Source: Candidatus Poribacteria bacterium (lineage in GTDB: Bacteria; Poribacteria; WGA-4E; GCA-2687025). From it: a stretch of 64,000 bases of DNA. Numbering within the stretch: position 1 is the first letter of the stretch; every line of letters begins with the position of its first letter. A program made the translations under genes and the position numbers. The notes under the pieces were generated by a model. The model made no database searches and was not told the origin of the DNA. It saw nothing but the letters and a program-made list of their open reading frames with translations. The DNA lies in assembly GCA_028818695.1 (NCBI GenBank), contig JAPPNK010000029.1:101450-165449 (forward strand), in the 5' to 3' direction. Positions 35,548 through 45,495 of this stretch are shown here, one piece after another.

Positions 35548-37740
35548 ATGAAACGCGCGGCTCTATTGGCGGCAGCGGCTTTGTTGGTTGAAGGGGCCGA
35601 CGCGCAGGAGGTCCTCGGATGGCATCCTAGCGCCGTTTTATCGGCGGCATATTCGACTGACGGAAAAACCATCGCAAGCGGCGGGGAGGACTATAAGACG
35701 CGCCTTTGGGACGCCGAAACAGGCAAACTGAAAGCGGAGCTGCCGACCTATTCCGCAGAGGTAAACGCGGTTGTCTTCTCTCCCGACGGAAGAATCTTTG
35801 CAGCAGCCGGGAGCGGCGATGAAATTCATTTATGGAGCGCCGAAACGGCAGAACCGCTCTTGGAGCTAGAATCGGGTCTGAATTTTACGCGCGCCGCCGC
35901 GTTCTCAAAAGACGGCGCGCTTCTCGCAGCGGCAGGCGGGGGAGGAAGAGAGGCTGGATGGGGCAGCCGAATTCATCTGCTAGACGCTAAAACAGGCGAA
36001 TTGAAGATGGAGATAGAGGGTCATCCTAAATGGATCAACTCGCTCCAATACTCGCCGGACGGAAGGACGCTTCTAAGCGGCGGAGAGGACGCCGAGCTGC
36101 GCTTTTGGGACGCCGAAACGGGCGAGCTCAAAAAAACGATCGAAGCGCCAAAAGTCGTCTTTACAGCTGTCTATTCGCCCGACGCCCGCGTCGTCGCGGC
36201 ATCCCTTCAAGGAGGCGATGTGAGAATATGGGATGCCGAAACGGGCGAGTTCAAAAGGGTCTTGAAGCAGCTCGGCGCGTCTCCCTGGAGAGACACGCCG
36301 AGCTTCGCCGCGTTTTCGCCGGACGGTCAGACGCTTCTAAGCGGTACCGAAAGAAATGCGAATCTATGGAGCGCCAAAACATTCGAGCTGAAGGCAAAAT
36401 GGGAAACAAGCGCAGGCGACCTGGAAGTGCTTGCATTCGCCCCTGACAGCCAAACCATACTCAGCGCCGCCATGGACGGATCGCTCCGTATATGGGACGC
36501 CGAAACGACCGACTTGATCAGAACGCTGGACGGACATCGCGGCTCCGTCCGATCGCTTGCCTTTTCGCCGGACGGAAAATCGCTTGTCAGCGGCGGTTCG
36601 GGCGGCCAAGGCGGATCGGCGCGCGTCTGGGACATGGAACGGCGCGAACTGATATACGCAGTGGAGGGGCGCGGAGGGTACGACGAATGGGTTAGCGCTG
36701 TCGCCTACTCGCCCGATGGAACGCTGTTTGCCAGCGCGCATCAAGACAACGAGCTTTATCTATGAGATGCTGAAACAGGCGAAATGAAAGCGTCGGCGAG
36801 AACCGAAGGTTATATCTACGAGTTGAGCTTTTCGCGCTCAGGCGGCATGCTTGCCGGGGCCTGCGGCGACGATCTTGTGTACCTGTGGAGAGCCGAAACG
36901 GGCGAGCTCGTCCAAACGCTAGAGGGACATCAGGACAGGGTCACTGCGATTCAGTATTCACCGGACGGGAACCTGATCGCCAGCGGCAGCAGCGACAAGA
37001 CCGTTCGACTATGGAGAGCCGAAACGGGCGAGCTCGTCCAAACGCTAGAGGAGCATCTCTACGGCATCTGCTCGTTGACGTTTTCGCCGGACAGCAAGAC
37101 GCTCGCAACCGGCAGCTCCGCCGGCCGCATTCGGGTATGGGACGCGGCGACAGGCGACTTGAAATACGAAATTAAGGCGCATGAACATTGCGCGCTTGCA
37201 ATCGACTATTCGCCGAACGGGAGCGTCTTCGCCAGCGGCGGATACCTCCCGCCTATCCGCATTTGGGACGCGGCGACCGGAGAGCCGGCGGGCGAGCTGA
37301 ATTATGAAAGGCGCGCCGTACACGGCCTTAGCTATTCGCCGGACGGCAAGACGCTCGCAAGCGGAGGCGACGACGGAGTGATTCTGTTGTGGAACCTCAA
37401 TTTGCCGATTCAATGGTCAGACGCCAAACGCCCCAACTCGCCGCTCTTTAGAAACGCGCTCCTGCCGAATTACCCGAACCCGTTCAACCCTGAAACATGG
37501 ATCCCGTTTGACCTAGCAAAATAAAGCGCTGTAACGATCGCGATCTACAACGCCGCAGGTCGCGCCGTCCGCGTTTTAGAGCTGGGAGAATTGCCGGCTG
37601 GAACCTACCGCGCCAAAGAGAAAGCCGCCTTCTGGGACGGCCGAGACAGCTTCGGCGCGCCCGCCGCCAGCGGCGTGTACTTTGCGCGCATTCAGGCTGG
37701 TTCATTTTCAGAGACGCGGCGCATGGTCCTATTAAAATAA
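35548..37740 (+). pseudogene. Secreted WD40 protein with two in-frame stop codons
   Basis: A 730-codon reading frame, strong GGAGG ribosome site, signal peptide MKRAALLAAAALLVEGADAQ, then about 14 beta-propeller blades of the form SPDGKTLASGG and IRLWDAETGE. The C-terminus is a poribacterial-type tail with NYPNPFNPETWIPFDLAK and ends RRMVLLK. Two stop codons interrupt it in the same frame. TGA at 36763-36765 replaces the Trp of a blade (L-W-DAETGE). TAA at 37522-37524 replaces the Gln that the neighbour gene has as CAA after DLAK. Both changes are transitions. The pieces 35548-36765 and 36784-37524 are open on their own. Confidence 0.85.
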
Positions 37741-37746
37741 AGCGGA

Positions 37747-40070
37747 ATGTATCGGATGACAAAACAGCGGACAGCTTATGTATTGACCGCGTTGACGTTC
37801 TTTTTTTCTGGGTTGAGGGCGCCGATGCGCAGAAGCATGTTGGACTGCATGAAGGGCCGGTCGTATCGTTGGCGTATTCGCCGGACAGCAGGATCATCGC
37901 CAGCGGCGGAATGAACGGAATGATCCGCCTCTGGGACGCGAAAACAGGCGAGATGACTCGAACCATTGACGCGAGTCTCAGCGCTGAGCCTTGGCTCCAA
38001 AATGTGAGACGGCTGGATTTTTCCCCAAACGGTCGGTACATTTTCTGCTTCGGCTTCTCGCAAGCGGGAATATGGGAGGTCGAGACGGGAAAGCGGATGC
38101 CGTTCCACGGGAGCGGCAGTCTTAACGCGCCGATTGCGTTTTCGCCGGACAGCCAAACAATCGCCGCTGTCAGCGCCAAAGGCGTCGTCCGCGCGATTGA
38201 TGTCGAATCGGGAGCCGTCATATTGGAAATGAGATTGACCGGCGATCCGATGCAAATCGCGTATATTTCTCCGGACGGTCGACTCATCGCCGGTCAGAGC
38301 AGGCGTCTAATTGAGGTTTGGCATCTTAAAACGGGAAAGAAAACCGCCTCCTTCGAAGCGCCGCTGGATTCAGCCTTCAGTAATCTGGCGTTCCTGCCGG
38401 ACAGCCGAACGCTTGCCGCTGTCAGCTCTACAGGTTCATATCCCAACTCCGTCCATGCCGTCCATGTCTGGGAGGCGGAAACGGACGAGCTGCTGTCGAC
38501 CTTTAGCGGAGATTTCAACAAGGCTGTGTTCTCGCCGGACGGGCGAACGCTGGCGACCAACGGCGGAGGGGCGGAACGGTCTAGAGACAATACCATTCGG
38601 TTGTGGGATGTGGAGACCGGGCGGATGAAGGCGGAGTTGGACGGTCAATTTTATCGGCCTGTGTTCTCGCCGGACAGCCGAACGCTCGCAGACCGCACCG
38701 AAATCAGTTCGACCGGCATTTGGGATGCGGCGACAGGGCAGATGAAAGGAGAAGTGAAGAACCGCTATCTATACCGCAAAGCGTTCTCGCCGGACGGAAA
38801 GTATCTGGCAGGGGCGGGAGGCGTTGACGGCATCCACCTTATCCATGTCGAGACGGCGCAGACGGTCAGAAGGCTGGACGGGCAGGGGAGGGCGATACGT
38901 TCAGTCCAATTTTCACCGAACGGCGGCTCCATTCTAAGCGTTGACGACAATTCCCACGGACATTACTACATTAGGGATTTGTCAACGGGCGGGCTCATGG
39001 CGGAGCCTGTCGGCGCGAACGGTCGAGCTCTCTTGTCGCCGGACGGTCAAACCGTCGCCTCCATCAACAACTCTGCCATTCAGAAGCGGGACGCTTCGAC
39101 AGGCGAGTTGATAGCCGAAATACCCATTTATGGAAGCGGTCGGCTCGCTATTTCGCCGGACGCCAAGACGCTCGCGTTTGTAAACGACTATTCCCAGAAA
39201 GGCGTCGTCCGCATTTGGGACCTCTTGACGCTGAAACGGTTAGAGACAACCTATGAACATGGGGATATCGTGGACGCTATGGTCTATTCGCCGGACGGAA
39301 ACATTTTGGCGACCGCCGGCGGCGAAGAGATACGCCTTTGGGATGCGTCGTCGGGCGGGCAGATACGTTCGTTGACAGGAGGCATGGTCTTTGTTCTTTC
39401 GATCGCGTTTTCTCCCAACAGCGAGACGCTTGTAAGCGGCGAGTACGACTCCATCGCGCGCGTTTGGAACGTCGCCAACGGAACCGTTAGGGCGAGATTG
39501 TGGGGGCATCAAGGCGCCGTCCGCTCCGTCGCCTTTTCCCCTGACGGACGCCTCATCGCAACCGCCGGCAGCGACAGCGTCATTCGCGTCTGGAGCGCCG
39601 AGACGTTTCAGCTGAAAAGAAGGCTGACGGGACATATCGGCTGGGTGAATTCGGTCGCCTTTTCCCCTGACAGCCGCTCCCTTGTCAGCGGAGGGCAGGA
39701 CGGGCGCGTTCTACTCTGGCGTCTTGAAAATCTCCCGATTCAATGGTCAGACGCCAAACACCCCGACTCGCCGCTCTTCAGAAATACGCTCCTGCCGAAT
39801 TACCCGAACCCGTTCAACCCTGAAACATGGATCCCGTTCGATTTAGCAAAACAAAGCGCCGTAACGATCTCGATCTACAACTCGGCAGGTCGAACCGTCC
39901 GCGTTTTAGAGCTGGGAGAATTGCCGGCTGGAACCTACCGCGCCAAAGAGAAAGCCGCCTTCTGGGACGGCCGAGACCGCTTCGGCGCGCCCGCCGCCAG
40001 CGGCGTGTATTTTGCGCGCATTCAGGCGGGCGGCTTTTCAGAGACGCGGCGCATGGTTCTGTTGAAGTAG
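37747..40070 (+). pseudogene. Secreted WD40 protein, frameshifted in a T tract at the signal peptide
   Basis: A tandem relative of 35548-37740, 6 bases downstream. The start (ATG 37747 or 37756) begins a signal peptide MTKQRTAYVLTALTFFF. At 37801-37807 lies a run of seven T. One more T would join it to the long downstream frame, giving WVEGADAQKHVGLHEGPVVS, which matches LVEGADAQ of the upstream gene. The downstream frame (from about 37809) holds over ten WD40 blades and a complete tail NYPNPFNPETWIPFDLAKQS, ending RRMVLLK. Because the change is in a homopolymer at the signal peptide it could also be a reversible on/off tract. Confidence 0.82.
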
Positions 40071-40072
40071 CC

Positions 40073-41020
40073 TTACTCCGCGTCCCCCTCCAGCGCCTCG
40101 GTCAGCCGCGCCGTGTGGACCACATCTCGAATGTCGTTGATGGGCGTCTTGCCGTCCAACACGCAGGACGCAAAATGCTCGTGCATCTCTAAGACGCCTT
40201 CATACTGCGGCTCGTCTCTCTCCTCGCAGCCGGCGATCTCGGCGCCGCTCTTCCAAACAGGCTTCTGGTTGTCGACCAATATCTCAACGCCCTCCGGCAG
40301 ACGCATATAGCATCCGACCCCAATCCCATGCAGCTCCGCCCGCAAGACGCGCCCGCCCGATATGCGGTTGCCCATCACGATGCCGGTCGCGCCGTTCTCA
40401 AAACGGATCATGCTCGTGTAGCAGTTGCGCCAATTTTCGTCAAAACAGTCCTGATACGCGGTCGTTTCAGCCGCCTCGCTCTGCGCCATATAGCGCACTA
40501 GATCGACGATATGAATGACGTCGTTCCAAAGCGTCGTCGTGTTGCCAGGTCCGCCGCACAGCAGCTTGTTGAAGGAGGCTGTCACAAGCGTCGGCTGCCC
40601 CCGTTCATTCACAAGGCGCATCGCCTCCTGCGTGACGGACGCAAAACGCCTTTGCAAACCGACGGCGCAGTACACATCGTTTCGAACGGCGGCGTCCCGC
40701 AGCTGTTCCGCTTCGTCGGCATTCGCGCCGGGCGGCTTCTCAATGAACACATGCTTTCCCGCGTTCATGCAATCGACCGCCGGCTTCAGCGTGTAGATCT
40801 CGTTCATAACGCAGTACACGATGTCGGGGTCCGTTTCCGCAAGCATTTCCTGATGGTCTCGGTACATCTTCGGAATGTTGTACCTCTCGACGACGCGCTG
40901 CCCGCGCGCCTCGTCCAGCTCCGCGACCGCCTCCATCGAGACGTTGTCAAGGCGGTCCACCGACGGATAATGGGCGCCGGCAGCGCGTCCGCCCGCTCCA
41001 ATGAATCCAGCTTTCAGCAT
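40073..41020 (-). CDS. Gfo/Idh/MocA family dehydrogenase
   Basis: A 315-residue oxidoreductase. It begins MLKAGFIGAGGRAAGAHYPS (NAD-binding glycine loop) and has the catalytic EKP in VFIEKPPGANADE. GGAGGAG lies just before ATG 41020, so I prefer it to the open extension to 41035. The end is 2 bases from the end of the WD40 gene (convergent). The start lies 15 bases after the stop of the next Gfo gene, so the two are likely one operon. Confidence 0.92.
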   Translation of the reverse strand: MLKAGFIGAGGRAAGAHYPSVDRLDNVSMEAVAELDEARGQRVVERYNIPKMYRDHQEMLAETDPDIVYCVMNEIYTLKPAVDCMNAGKHVFIEKPPGANADEAEQLRDAAVRNDVYCAVGLQRRFASVTQEAMRLVNERGQPTLVTASFNKLLCGGPGNTTTLWNDVIHIVDLVRYMAQSEAAETTAYQDCFDENWRNCYTSMIRFENGATGIVMGNRISGGRVLRAELHGIGVGCYMRLPEGVEILVDNQKPVWKSGAEIAGCEERDEPQYEGVLEMHEHFASCVLDGKTPINDIRDVVHTARLTEALEGDAE

Positions 41021-41035
41021 CGTTCTCTCCTCCAT

Positions 41036-42109
41036 TTAAGTTGGCCATGCCAAAGATCGCGTCATTTCAAGTTGTCCGCTTTCCGCAGAACGCAGCCCGG
41101 CGTCTAAGACCGCCATCGCGTCGATATTGACGGGGGCGTCCAGCGTCGGATGAATCGGATCGCCTGTTTCCAGATGATGAATCAGCTCCTTCGCCATCGT
41201 GTTCCGGTTTTCAGGCAGCGGCTGAGGCTTGCGCAGTTCCCCTTCGCCCCTGTCTTTAAACACCTGAACGCCGCCGGGAACCATCGCTATCGTCCCTTCG
41301 CTTCCGTAAATCAGATGACGGGACGAGACGCCGTGATGGACGCAGTTCCATGTCGACTCCAGGATCGCCATCGCAGACGGGAACCGAACGATGAGCGCGG
41401 CGTTGTCGTCCGCGTCTCCCCATAGACTGGTGAAATTTGCCGCCATTCCCATTACGGCTTGGGGCGATTCGTCCAAAATCCAGCGGGAGATGCAAGCGCC
41501 GTAACAGCAGTAGTCAAGCAGTGAGCCGCCGCCGTCCGCTTTTCGGTGCCACCATTCCGCGCCTTTTTCGCGGTCGGTCAAACGGGGGAGCGGACCTGTG
41601 GAGCCTTGACGCCATTTGATCTGAAAAACCTGTCCGATTTCGCCGCTATCGACGATCTCTTTCGCCAAACGCAGCTCGGGCGACCATGTGGAGGGCCAGT
41701 TGACCGCCATCGTCGCGCCCGCCTTTTCAACGGCGCGCAGCATCCGCGCGTAATCGTCAAAGTTGTGCGCGGGAGGCTTTTCCACGATGATATTTGCCCC
41801 GCTCTCGGCGACCGCTTCAATCGTCTCCGCATGCCGCGCGTTTTCTGGGCAGACGATGACAATGTCGCATTTCTCTTTTTCCAGCAGCTCGCGGTAGTCG
41901 TTGTAAAAGCGCGGAACGCCCGTTTTTTCAAGGGCATGTTTCAGGTTCTCGGCGCGCGTCAGGGGACCTTTGGAAAGGGAGGGGGCGCTCGGCGCGGTAT
42001 CGGCGCATGCCGTCCATTCGATATTGTCCAGTTGACTGAATTCGTCCAGATGCCATGTTACATGCATATGCGCGAAACCGATTACGCCGACGCGGTAGAT
42101 ATTTGCCAT
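41036..42109 (-). CDS. Gfo/Idh/MocA family dehydrogenase
   Basis: A 357-residue oxidoreductase. The start is YRVGVIGFAHMHVTWHLDEF, with the His-rich GFAHMH variant of the glycine loop seen in some members. EKP is in IIVEKPPAHNFDD. The segment GGGSLLDYCCYGACISRWIL marks the substrate domain. AAAGG precedes ATG 42109. It follows the membrane gene at 42126 by 16 bases and may be read from the cys operon promoter. The substrate is unknown. Confidence 0.92.
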   Translation of the reverse strand: MANIYRVGVIGFAHMHVTWHLDEFSQLDNIEWTACADTAPSAPSLSKGPLTRAENLKHALEKTGVPRFYNDYRELLEKEKCDIVIVCPENARHAETIEAVAESGANIIVEKPPAHNFDDYARMLRAVEKAGATMAVNWPSTWSPELRLAKEIVDSGEIGQVFQIKWRQGSTGPLPRLTDREKGAEWWHRKADGGGSLLDYCCYGACISRWILDESPQAVMGMAANFTSLWGDADDNAALIVRFPSAMAILESTWNCVHHGVSSRHLIYGSEGTIAMVPGGVQVFKDRGEGELRKPQPLPENRNTMAKELIHHLETGDPIHPTLDAPVNIDAMAVLDAGLRSAESGQLEMTRSLAWPT

Positions 42110-42125
42110 GCGGACCTTTCGTAAA

Positions 42126-43073
42126 TTAGAGTCGTTTGAACTGAAACTGAAAGCCGTTGACGGCAAGCAGGTCGCGGGGGCGGAGCGGCGCGTCGTCGGA
42201 CGCCGGCTTGCCGTTCAGCTGCGCGCTCTCAACGCTTGTTGAAAGCCGAAGCTCAAGGCCTAGGTCAGGCTGATACTCCATGATAAATCGCATGCGTCCG
42301 TCCATCTCCGCCGCTATGAGCTCCTCTGGATTGAGCCATGGATCGTCAATGGTTCTCCGCTCTTCCGTCCCGTCCTGTTTGACGATGCGCAGATTATAGA
42401 GCTCCCATTTGCGCGCGTCATCCTCCTCCAGCCTTTTTTCGATATGGCTGTCGCCCAACAGCGCCGCGTCCATATACGCCCAGATCAAGACTGCCGCCAG
42501 TTCGATGCACAAAAAGATGTAAAATGGATGTTCGACTCTAAAGTAGAGCGTCGTCGTGCCGCCCTCTTCAGTTTCAGGGACGAAGAAACCGGGCATCCAT
42601 TCGGGCGTCGGCCATGAGCGTTCGATCTGCAGAACATATGCGCTGATGAAAAACAGCGCGAACCCTCCCATCGTCCAGATGAAGAGAACGCGCGCGAAAC
42701 GTCCATAAACCAGCTGACCCAAACCTGGGAAAAGACCGGCAGAGATCGACCCGATCAACGCTCGTACGGGCGGAAAGCGGTCGGCTCGGCTGCTGCGGCG
42801 CGTTTCGTCAACAGGACGCGGAACGCCAAACGGCGACGCCCACGGAGCCGGGGCGTTTTTCAACAAGAGACGCGCGAGCGTCAACGGCGCCGTAAACGGC
42901 ATGAGCCACACCCAGCGCGTTCGCTTTCGAGGCGACGCCAGACGCGACCGGCGCGACGCAAACGCCGCCAGAACCGTCCCCGCCGCAAGGTAGAACCAGA
43001 CCGCTCCAATCAGAAACCCATGCGCGCTCAAGACGCGCGCCGCTTCCGCCTGCGCTAACTCTAACATGGACAT
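42126..43073 (-). CDS. Polytopic membrane protein with C-terminal cytoplasmic domain
   Basis: A 315-residue protein I do not recognise as a named family. Hydrophobic segments are near 18-38, 52-70, 113-150 (LFPGLGQLVYGRFARVLFIW, the glycine pattern seen in TM2/DUF5683-type proteins) and 185-205. The final 60 residues (ELRLSTSVESAQLNGKP, LRPRDLLAVNGFQFQFKRL) look like a small beta domain, perhaps FHA-like. It follows the JAMM protease gene by 21 bases on the same strand. There is no evidence that it belongs functionally to sulfur metabolism. Confidence 0.75.
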   Translation of the reverse strand: MSMLELAQAEAARVLSAHGFLIGAVWFYLAAGTVLAAFASRRSRLASPRKRTRWVWLMPFTAPLTLARLLLKNAPAPWASPFGVPRPVDETRRSSRADRFPPVRALIGSISAGLFPGLGQLVYGRFARVLFIWTMGGFALFFISAYVLQIERSWPTPEWMPGFFVPETEEGGTTTLYFRVEHPFYIFLCIELAAVLIWAYMDAALLGDSHIEKRLEEDDARKWELYNLRIVKQDGTEERRTIDDPWLNPEELIAAEMDGRMRFIMEYQPDLGLELRLSTSVESAQLNGKPASDDAPLRPRDLLAVNGFQFQFKRL

Positions 43074-43094
43074 GGGGCGGAATCCCGATCCGCT

Positions 43095-43574
43095 TTAAGA
43101 CGCATTTTCCACGATCTCAACCGCGCGCTCAACAAACTCAGCCTTCTCCTCGTCCCAAGAAAAGGCGCGCGCCTCCTGAGCCTCCCCTTCTATCACAGAC
43201 ACAACCAGATGGTCGGGATACGCCGGGAAATCCCATGCGCCGCCCGCCATCGCGGCATGTCTGTCCATCTCGGAGAAGTATGCCGCCGCGTTCGGATGGG
43301 AATGGTACACCGCCGCCAATTCGGCGCTCTTTTGGTTCAGCTCTTGATGCAGGCGAATCGCGTCTTCTGGACTGACGCGATAGGCCGTTTCGGCGGATCG
43401 GACAGCGCCTTCATGGTCGACCGCCGGGTTTTCATCCTGCGCGTTTTTGAATTGCCGCGCCTCCATTTTTTCGTCGATATAAAGGAGCGCGCCGCAGCAT
43501 TCCAACGGGTACGCCTCTTCAGCATGGCGCCGAACCGCCTGTATCAACGCGCGGGAGATGCGCAACGGCGTCAT
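43095..43574 (-). CDS. M67 family JAMM metalloprotease (Mec-like)
   Basis: A 159-residue zinc protease of the JAB/MPN+ fold. The full JAMM set is visible: E25 in YPLECCG, H91 and H93 in YHSHP, S101 and D104 in YFSEMD. In Mycobacterium the homologue Mec cuts cysteine from the sulfur carrier CysO. In other bacteria (QbsD) relatives trim the tail of a ubiquitin-like carrier. Here it is coupled to cysM by ATGA and shares an operon with a carrier that has seven residues after Gly-Gly. Both roles, trimming the precursor and releasing cysteine, are possible. Confidence 0.93.
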   Translation of the reverse strand: MTPLRISRALIQAVRRHAEEAYPLECCGALLYIDEKMEARQFKNAQDENPAVDHEGAVRSAETAYRVSPEDAIRLHQELNQKSAELAAVYHSHPNAAAYFSEMDRHAAMAGGAWDFPAYPDHLVVSVIEGEAQEARAFSWDEEKAEFVERAVEIVENAS

Positions 43575-44533
43575 GGCAAACCCGCCTTTCTGATCTTCTG
43601 AAGGGAAACGGGAGGTTCAAAAAGGGGCGTGCTAAGATAACGCGATCCGCCGTCGGGAAAGACGATTACGATGACCGCCTCTTCGAGACCGCGCGCCAGT
43701 TGCATGGCAGCCAGCATAGCGGCGCCGCTCGATTTGCCGACCAAAACGCCCTCTTCCATCGCAAGACGGCGCGCCATGTCGTAGGATTCTTCGGTCTTCA
43801 TATAGAATGTGCCGTCCAGCGTTGAGGCGTCGTAGATGCCGGGCGTGATCGCCGACTCGATATGCTTCAAGCCTTCCAGTCCGTGAAAACCGCTTTCCGG
43901 TTCGACGCCGTAGGTTTTGACGGCGCTGTTGAAGGCTTTCAGGCGGCGACTCGTTCCAACGGCGGTTCCGCTCGTGCCGATCCCGGCGGCAAAATGGGTG
44001 ACTCGTCCGCCGGTCTGACGGATAATCTCGCCCCCGGTCGTGTCGAAATGCGCCTGCCAGTTGGACGGGTTGTCGTATTGACATGGAAGATAGTATTGGT
44101 CGGGTTTCTCTTCATAGAGCTGTTTTGCCAATAGAAGCGCGCCGTCCGAACCTTCCAGCGGATCCGAGTACGTGATCTCTGCGCCGTAGGCGCGGACGGT
44201 CAAAACCCGCTCCTTGCTGACGTTGGACGGCATGACAAGTTCGCACCGGTACCCTTTGACGGCGCAGACCATCGCATAGGCGATCCCGGTATTGCCGGAG
44301 GTGGAATCGAGCAGCGTTTTGCCGCGATGCATCCGCCCCTTCCGCTCCGCGTCCTCAACGATGCGCAGCGCAGCCCTGTCCTTGACAGAGCCGCCAGGGT
44401 TGAACTGCTCCGCCTTGGCGTAGATCTCTACGTTCGGATTGTTCAGCTCAATCGGAATGCGGCGCATTTGAAGAAGCGGCGTGTTTCCGATCCGCTCCAA
44501 GACGCCGTTCGGCTTTCTCTTTGGGATCACCAT
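43571..44533 (-). CDS. cysM: Cysteine synthase B type (CysM)
   Basis: A 320-residue PLP enzyme. It begins LERIGNTPLLQMRRIPIE and has the PLP lysine K51 in NPGGSVKDRA, the substrate loop TSGNTGIAYA and GKSSGAAMLA near the end. It is the second cysteine synthase of the operon (the other is at 47899). Neighbouring Mec-like and CysO-like genes suggest it may use a protein thiocarboxylate as sulfur donor, as mycobacterial CysM does. The start overlaps the DsrH-like gene by 7 bases. Confidence 0.93.
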   Translation of the reverse strand: MVIPKRKPNGVLERIGNTPLLQMRRIPIELNNPNVEIYAKAEQFNPGGSVKDRAALRIVEDAERKGRMHRGKTLLDSTSGNTGIAYAMVCAVKGYRCELVMPSNVSKERVLTVRAYGAEITYSDPLEGSDGALLLAKQLYEEKPDQYYLPCQYDNPSNWQAHFDTTGGEIIRQTGGRVTHFAAGIGTSGTAVGTSRRLKAFNSAVKTYGVEPESGFHGLEGLKHIESAITPGIYDASTLDGTFYMKTEESYDMARRLAMEEGVLVGKSSGAAMLAAMQLARGLEEAVIVIVFPDGGSRYLSTPLFEPPVSLQKIRKAGLP

Positions 44534-44784
44534 GCGACGACCCGATCGTATTCAAAGATGAGAGCTGCCAGCTCCGCATAACTCAATGTCGGCAGATCCG
44601 GTTTCACGCCCCGCATTTGGCAATCCTCCTTCAGGGCGGCGGCGTTCTCGCTTCGGGGGAAAGGACCGTACACGGCGTCCTGCAGATACGCCGCAAACAC
44701 TTGCAGCCCGTCTGCTTCATGCGCTTGCATGGCGCTTTCGGCATAGGCGTCCATCCGCCGCCGTATCAGGTGTAGAACGCGCAT
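44527..44784 (-). CDS. DsrH/TusB-like sulfur relay protein
   Basis: An 85-residue protein beginning MRVLHLIRRRMDAYAESAMQ, with VFAAYLQDAVYGPF in the middle and EYDRVVAW at the end. Size, the start and the QDAVY segment fit DsrH/TusB, the smallest subunit of DsrEFH/TusBCD. The match is weaker than for its two neighbours; position in an E-F-H series is part of the argument. It overlaps cysM. Confidence 0.55.
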   Translation of the reverse strand: MRVLHLIRRRMDAYAESAMQAHEADGLQVFAAYLQDAVYGPFPRSENAAALKEDCQMRGVKPDLPTLSYAELAALIFEYDRVVAW

Positions 44785-44811
44785 CGCGGTTTTCTCACAA
44801 CACTCAACGGC

Positions 44812-45144
44812 TTACCATATATACACGGCTCCGCTTTCCGCCACCATACGCGCCGCGCCGGCTCGGCTGATCGTCTCAACGCCGGCGGGCAGACGGTCGA
44901 TGCCGCGTTCCTCCATCGATTCTTTCTCGGCGTAAACGGGGCTGCCCAGCATCTTCAAGGTCTCAAACGGACGGGCGGTTGAGTCGCTCGTTTCCAGCGT
45001 CAGGAGAGCGAACACCGCTTCTTCAGCAAAAATAAGACGCACATCATGGTCGCCCAACGTCTGCCCGACCGTCATGCGCATTGCTTCCGCTGTCCGGCTG
45101 GATTCAAATGCGCCGCTGCGTATCAATGTCGTCGCAACCGCCAT
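44812..45144 (-). CDS. DsrF/TusC-like sulfur relay protein
   Basis: A 110-residue protein with a DsrE-type fold signature: an N-terminal polar strand-helix, HDVRLIFAEEAVFALLTLE in the middle and VSDRAGAARMVAE-like ending (ISRAGAARMVAESGAVYIW). In TusBCD/DsrEFH complexes the F/C subunit pairs with E/D. It has no cysteine at the usual donor position, as is common for this subunit. Confidence 0.6.
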   Translation of the reverse strand: MAVATTLIRSGAFESSRTAEAMRMTVGQTLGDHDVRLIFAEEAVFALLTLETSDSTARPFETLKMLGSPVYAEKESMEERGIDRLPAGVETISRAGAARMVAESGAVYIW

Positions 45145-45162
45145 GCCTCTCGCTCCGCCTGT

Positions 45163-45495
45163 TTAGTTGAAGGCGACGATTCGGTCGCACTCTTCGGACA
45201 TCTGCGCAAGGTCGTACTGGCTTCCCCATTCAATGTTCGGTTCATCCGTTATTTCTTCGACGCGCCGCTGTTCGGCGTTGTGTCCGCAGACCCGTACCCT
45301 CGCGCCTTCAGCCGCCAGCTCCTTGAGCGCCTCTTCTCCAAGCGCATAAACCCCATCGCACATCACAAACAGACGCGCCTCCGCTCCTAAACCCATCGCC
45401 GCCTTTGCCAGCTGAACGGCGGAATCCAGGTCGGCGCGTTCGGGGCTTGTCGTCAACAGCAGCCCAAGCGTTTTGCCCGCAAGCGTCTTTACCAT
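45163..45495 (-). CDS. DsrE/TusD-like sulfur relay protein
   Basis: A 110-residue DsrE-family protein: TLGLLLTTSPERADLDSAVQ, then ARLFVMCDGVYALGEEAL and RVRVCGHNAEQR. The cysteine in RVCGHN is placed where DsrE/TusD subunits carry persulfide. ATG 45495 has GGAG just upstream and overlaps the stop of the MoeB-like gene by 7 bases. In known systems these subunits pass sulfur from one carrier to the next. Here they sit between a sulfur carrier activating enzyme and a cysteine synthase. Confidence 0.72.
   Translation of the reverse strand: MVKTLAGKTLGLLLTTSPERADLDSAVQLAKAAMGLGAEARLFVMCDGVYALGEEALKELAAEGARVRVCGHNAEQRRVEEITDEPNIEWGSQYDLAQMSEECDRIVAFN

Noticed and set aside
36763-36765. TGA recoded as tryptophan or selenocysteine
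   Set aside because: TGA ends many genes here, including ATGA overlaps, so it is a normal stop. There is no visible selenocysteine element and the position is a structural Trp of a WD40 blade.
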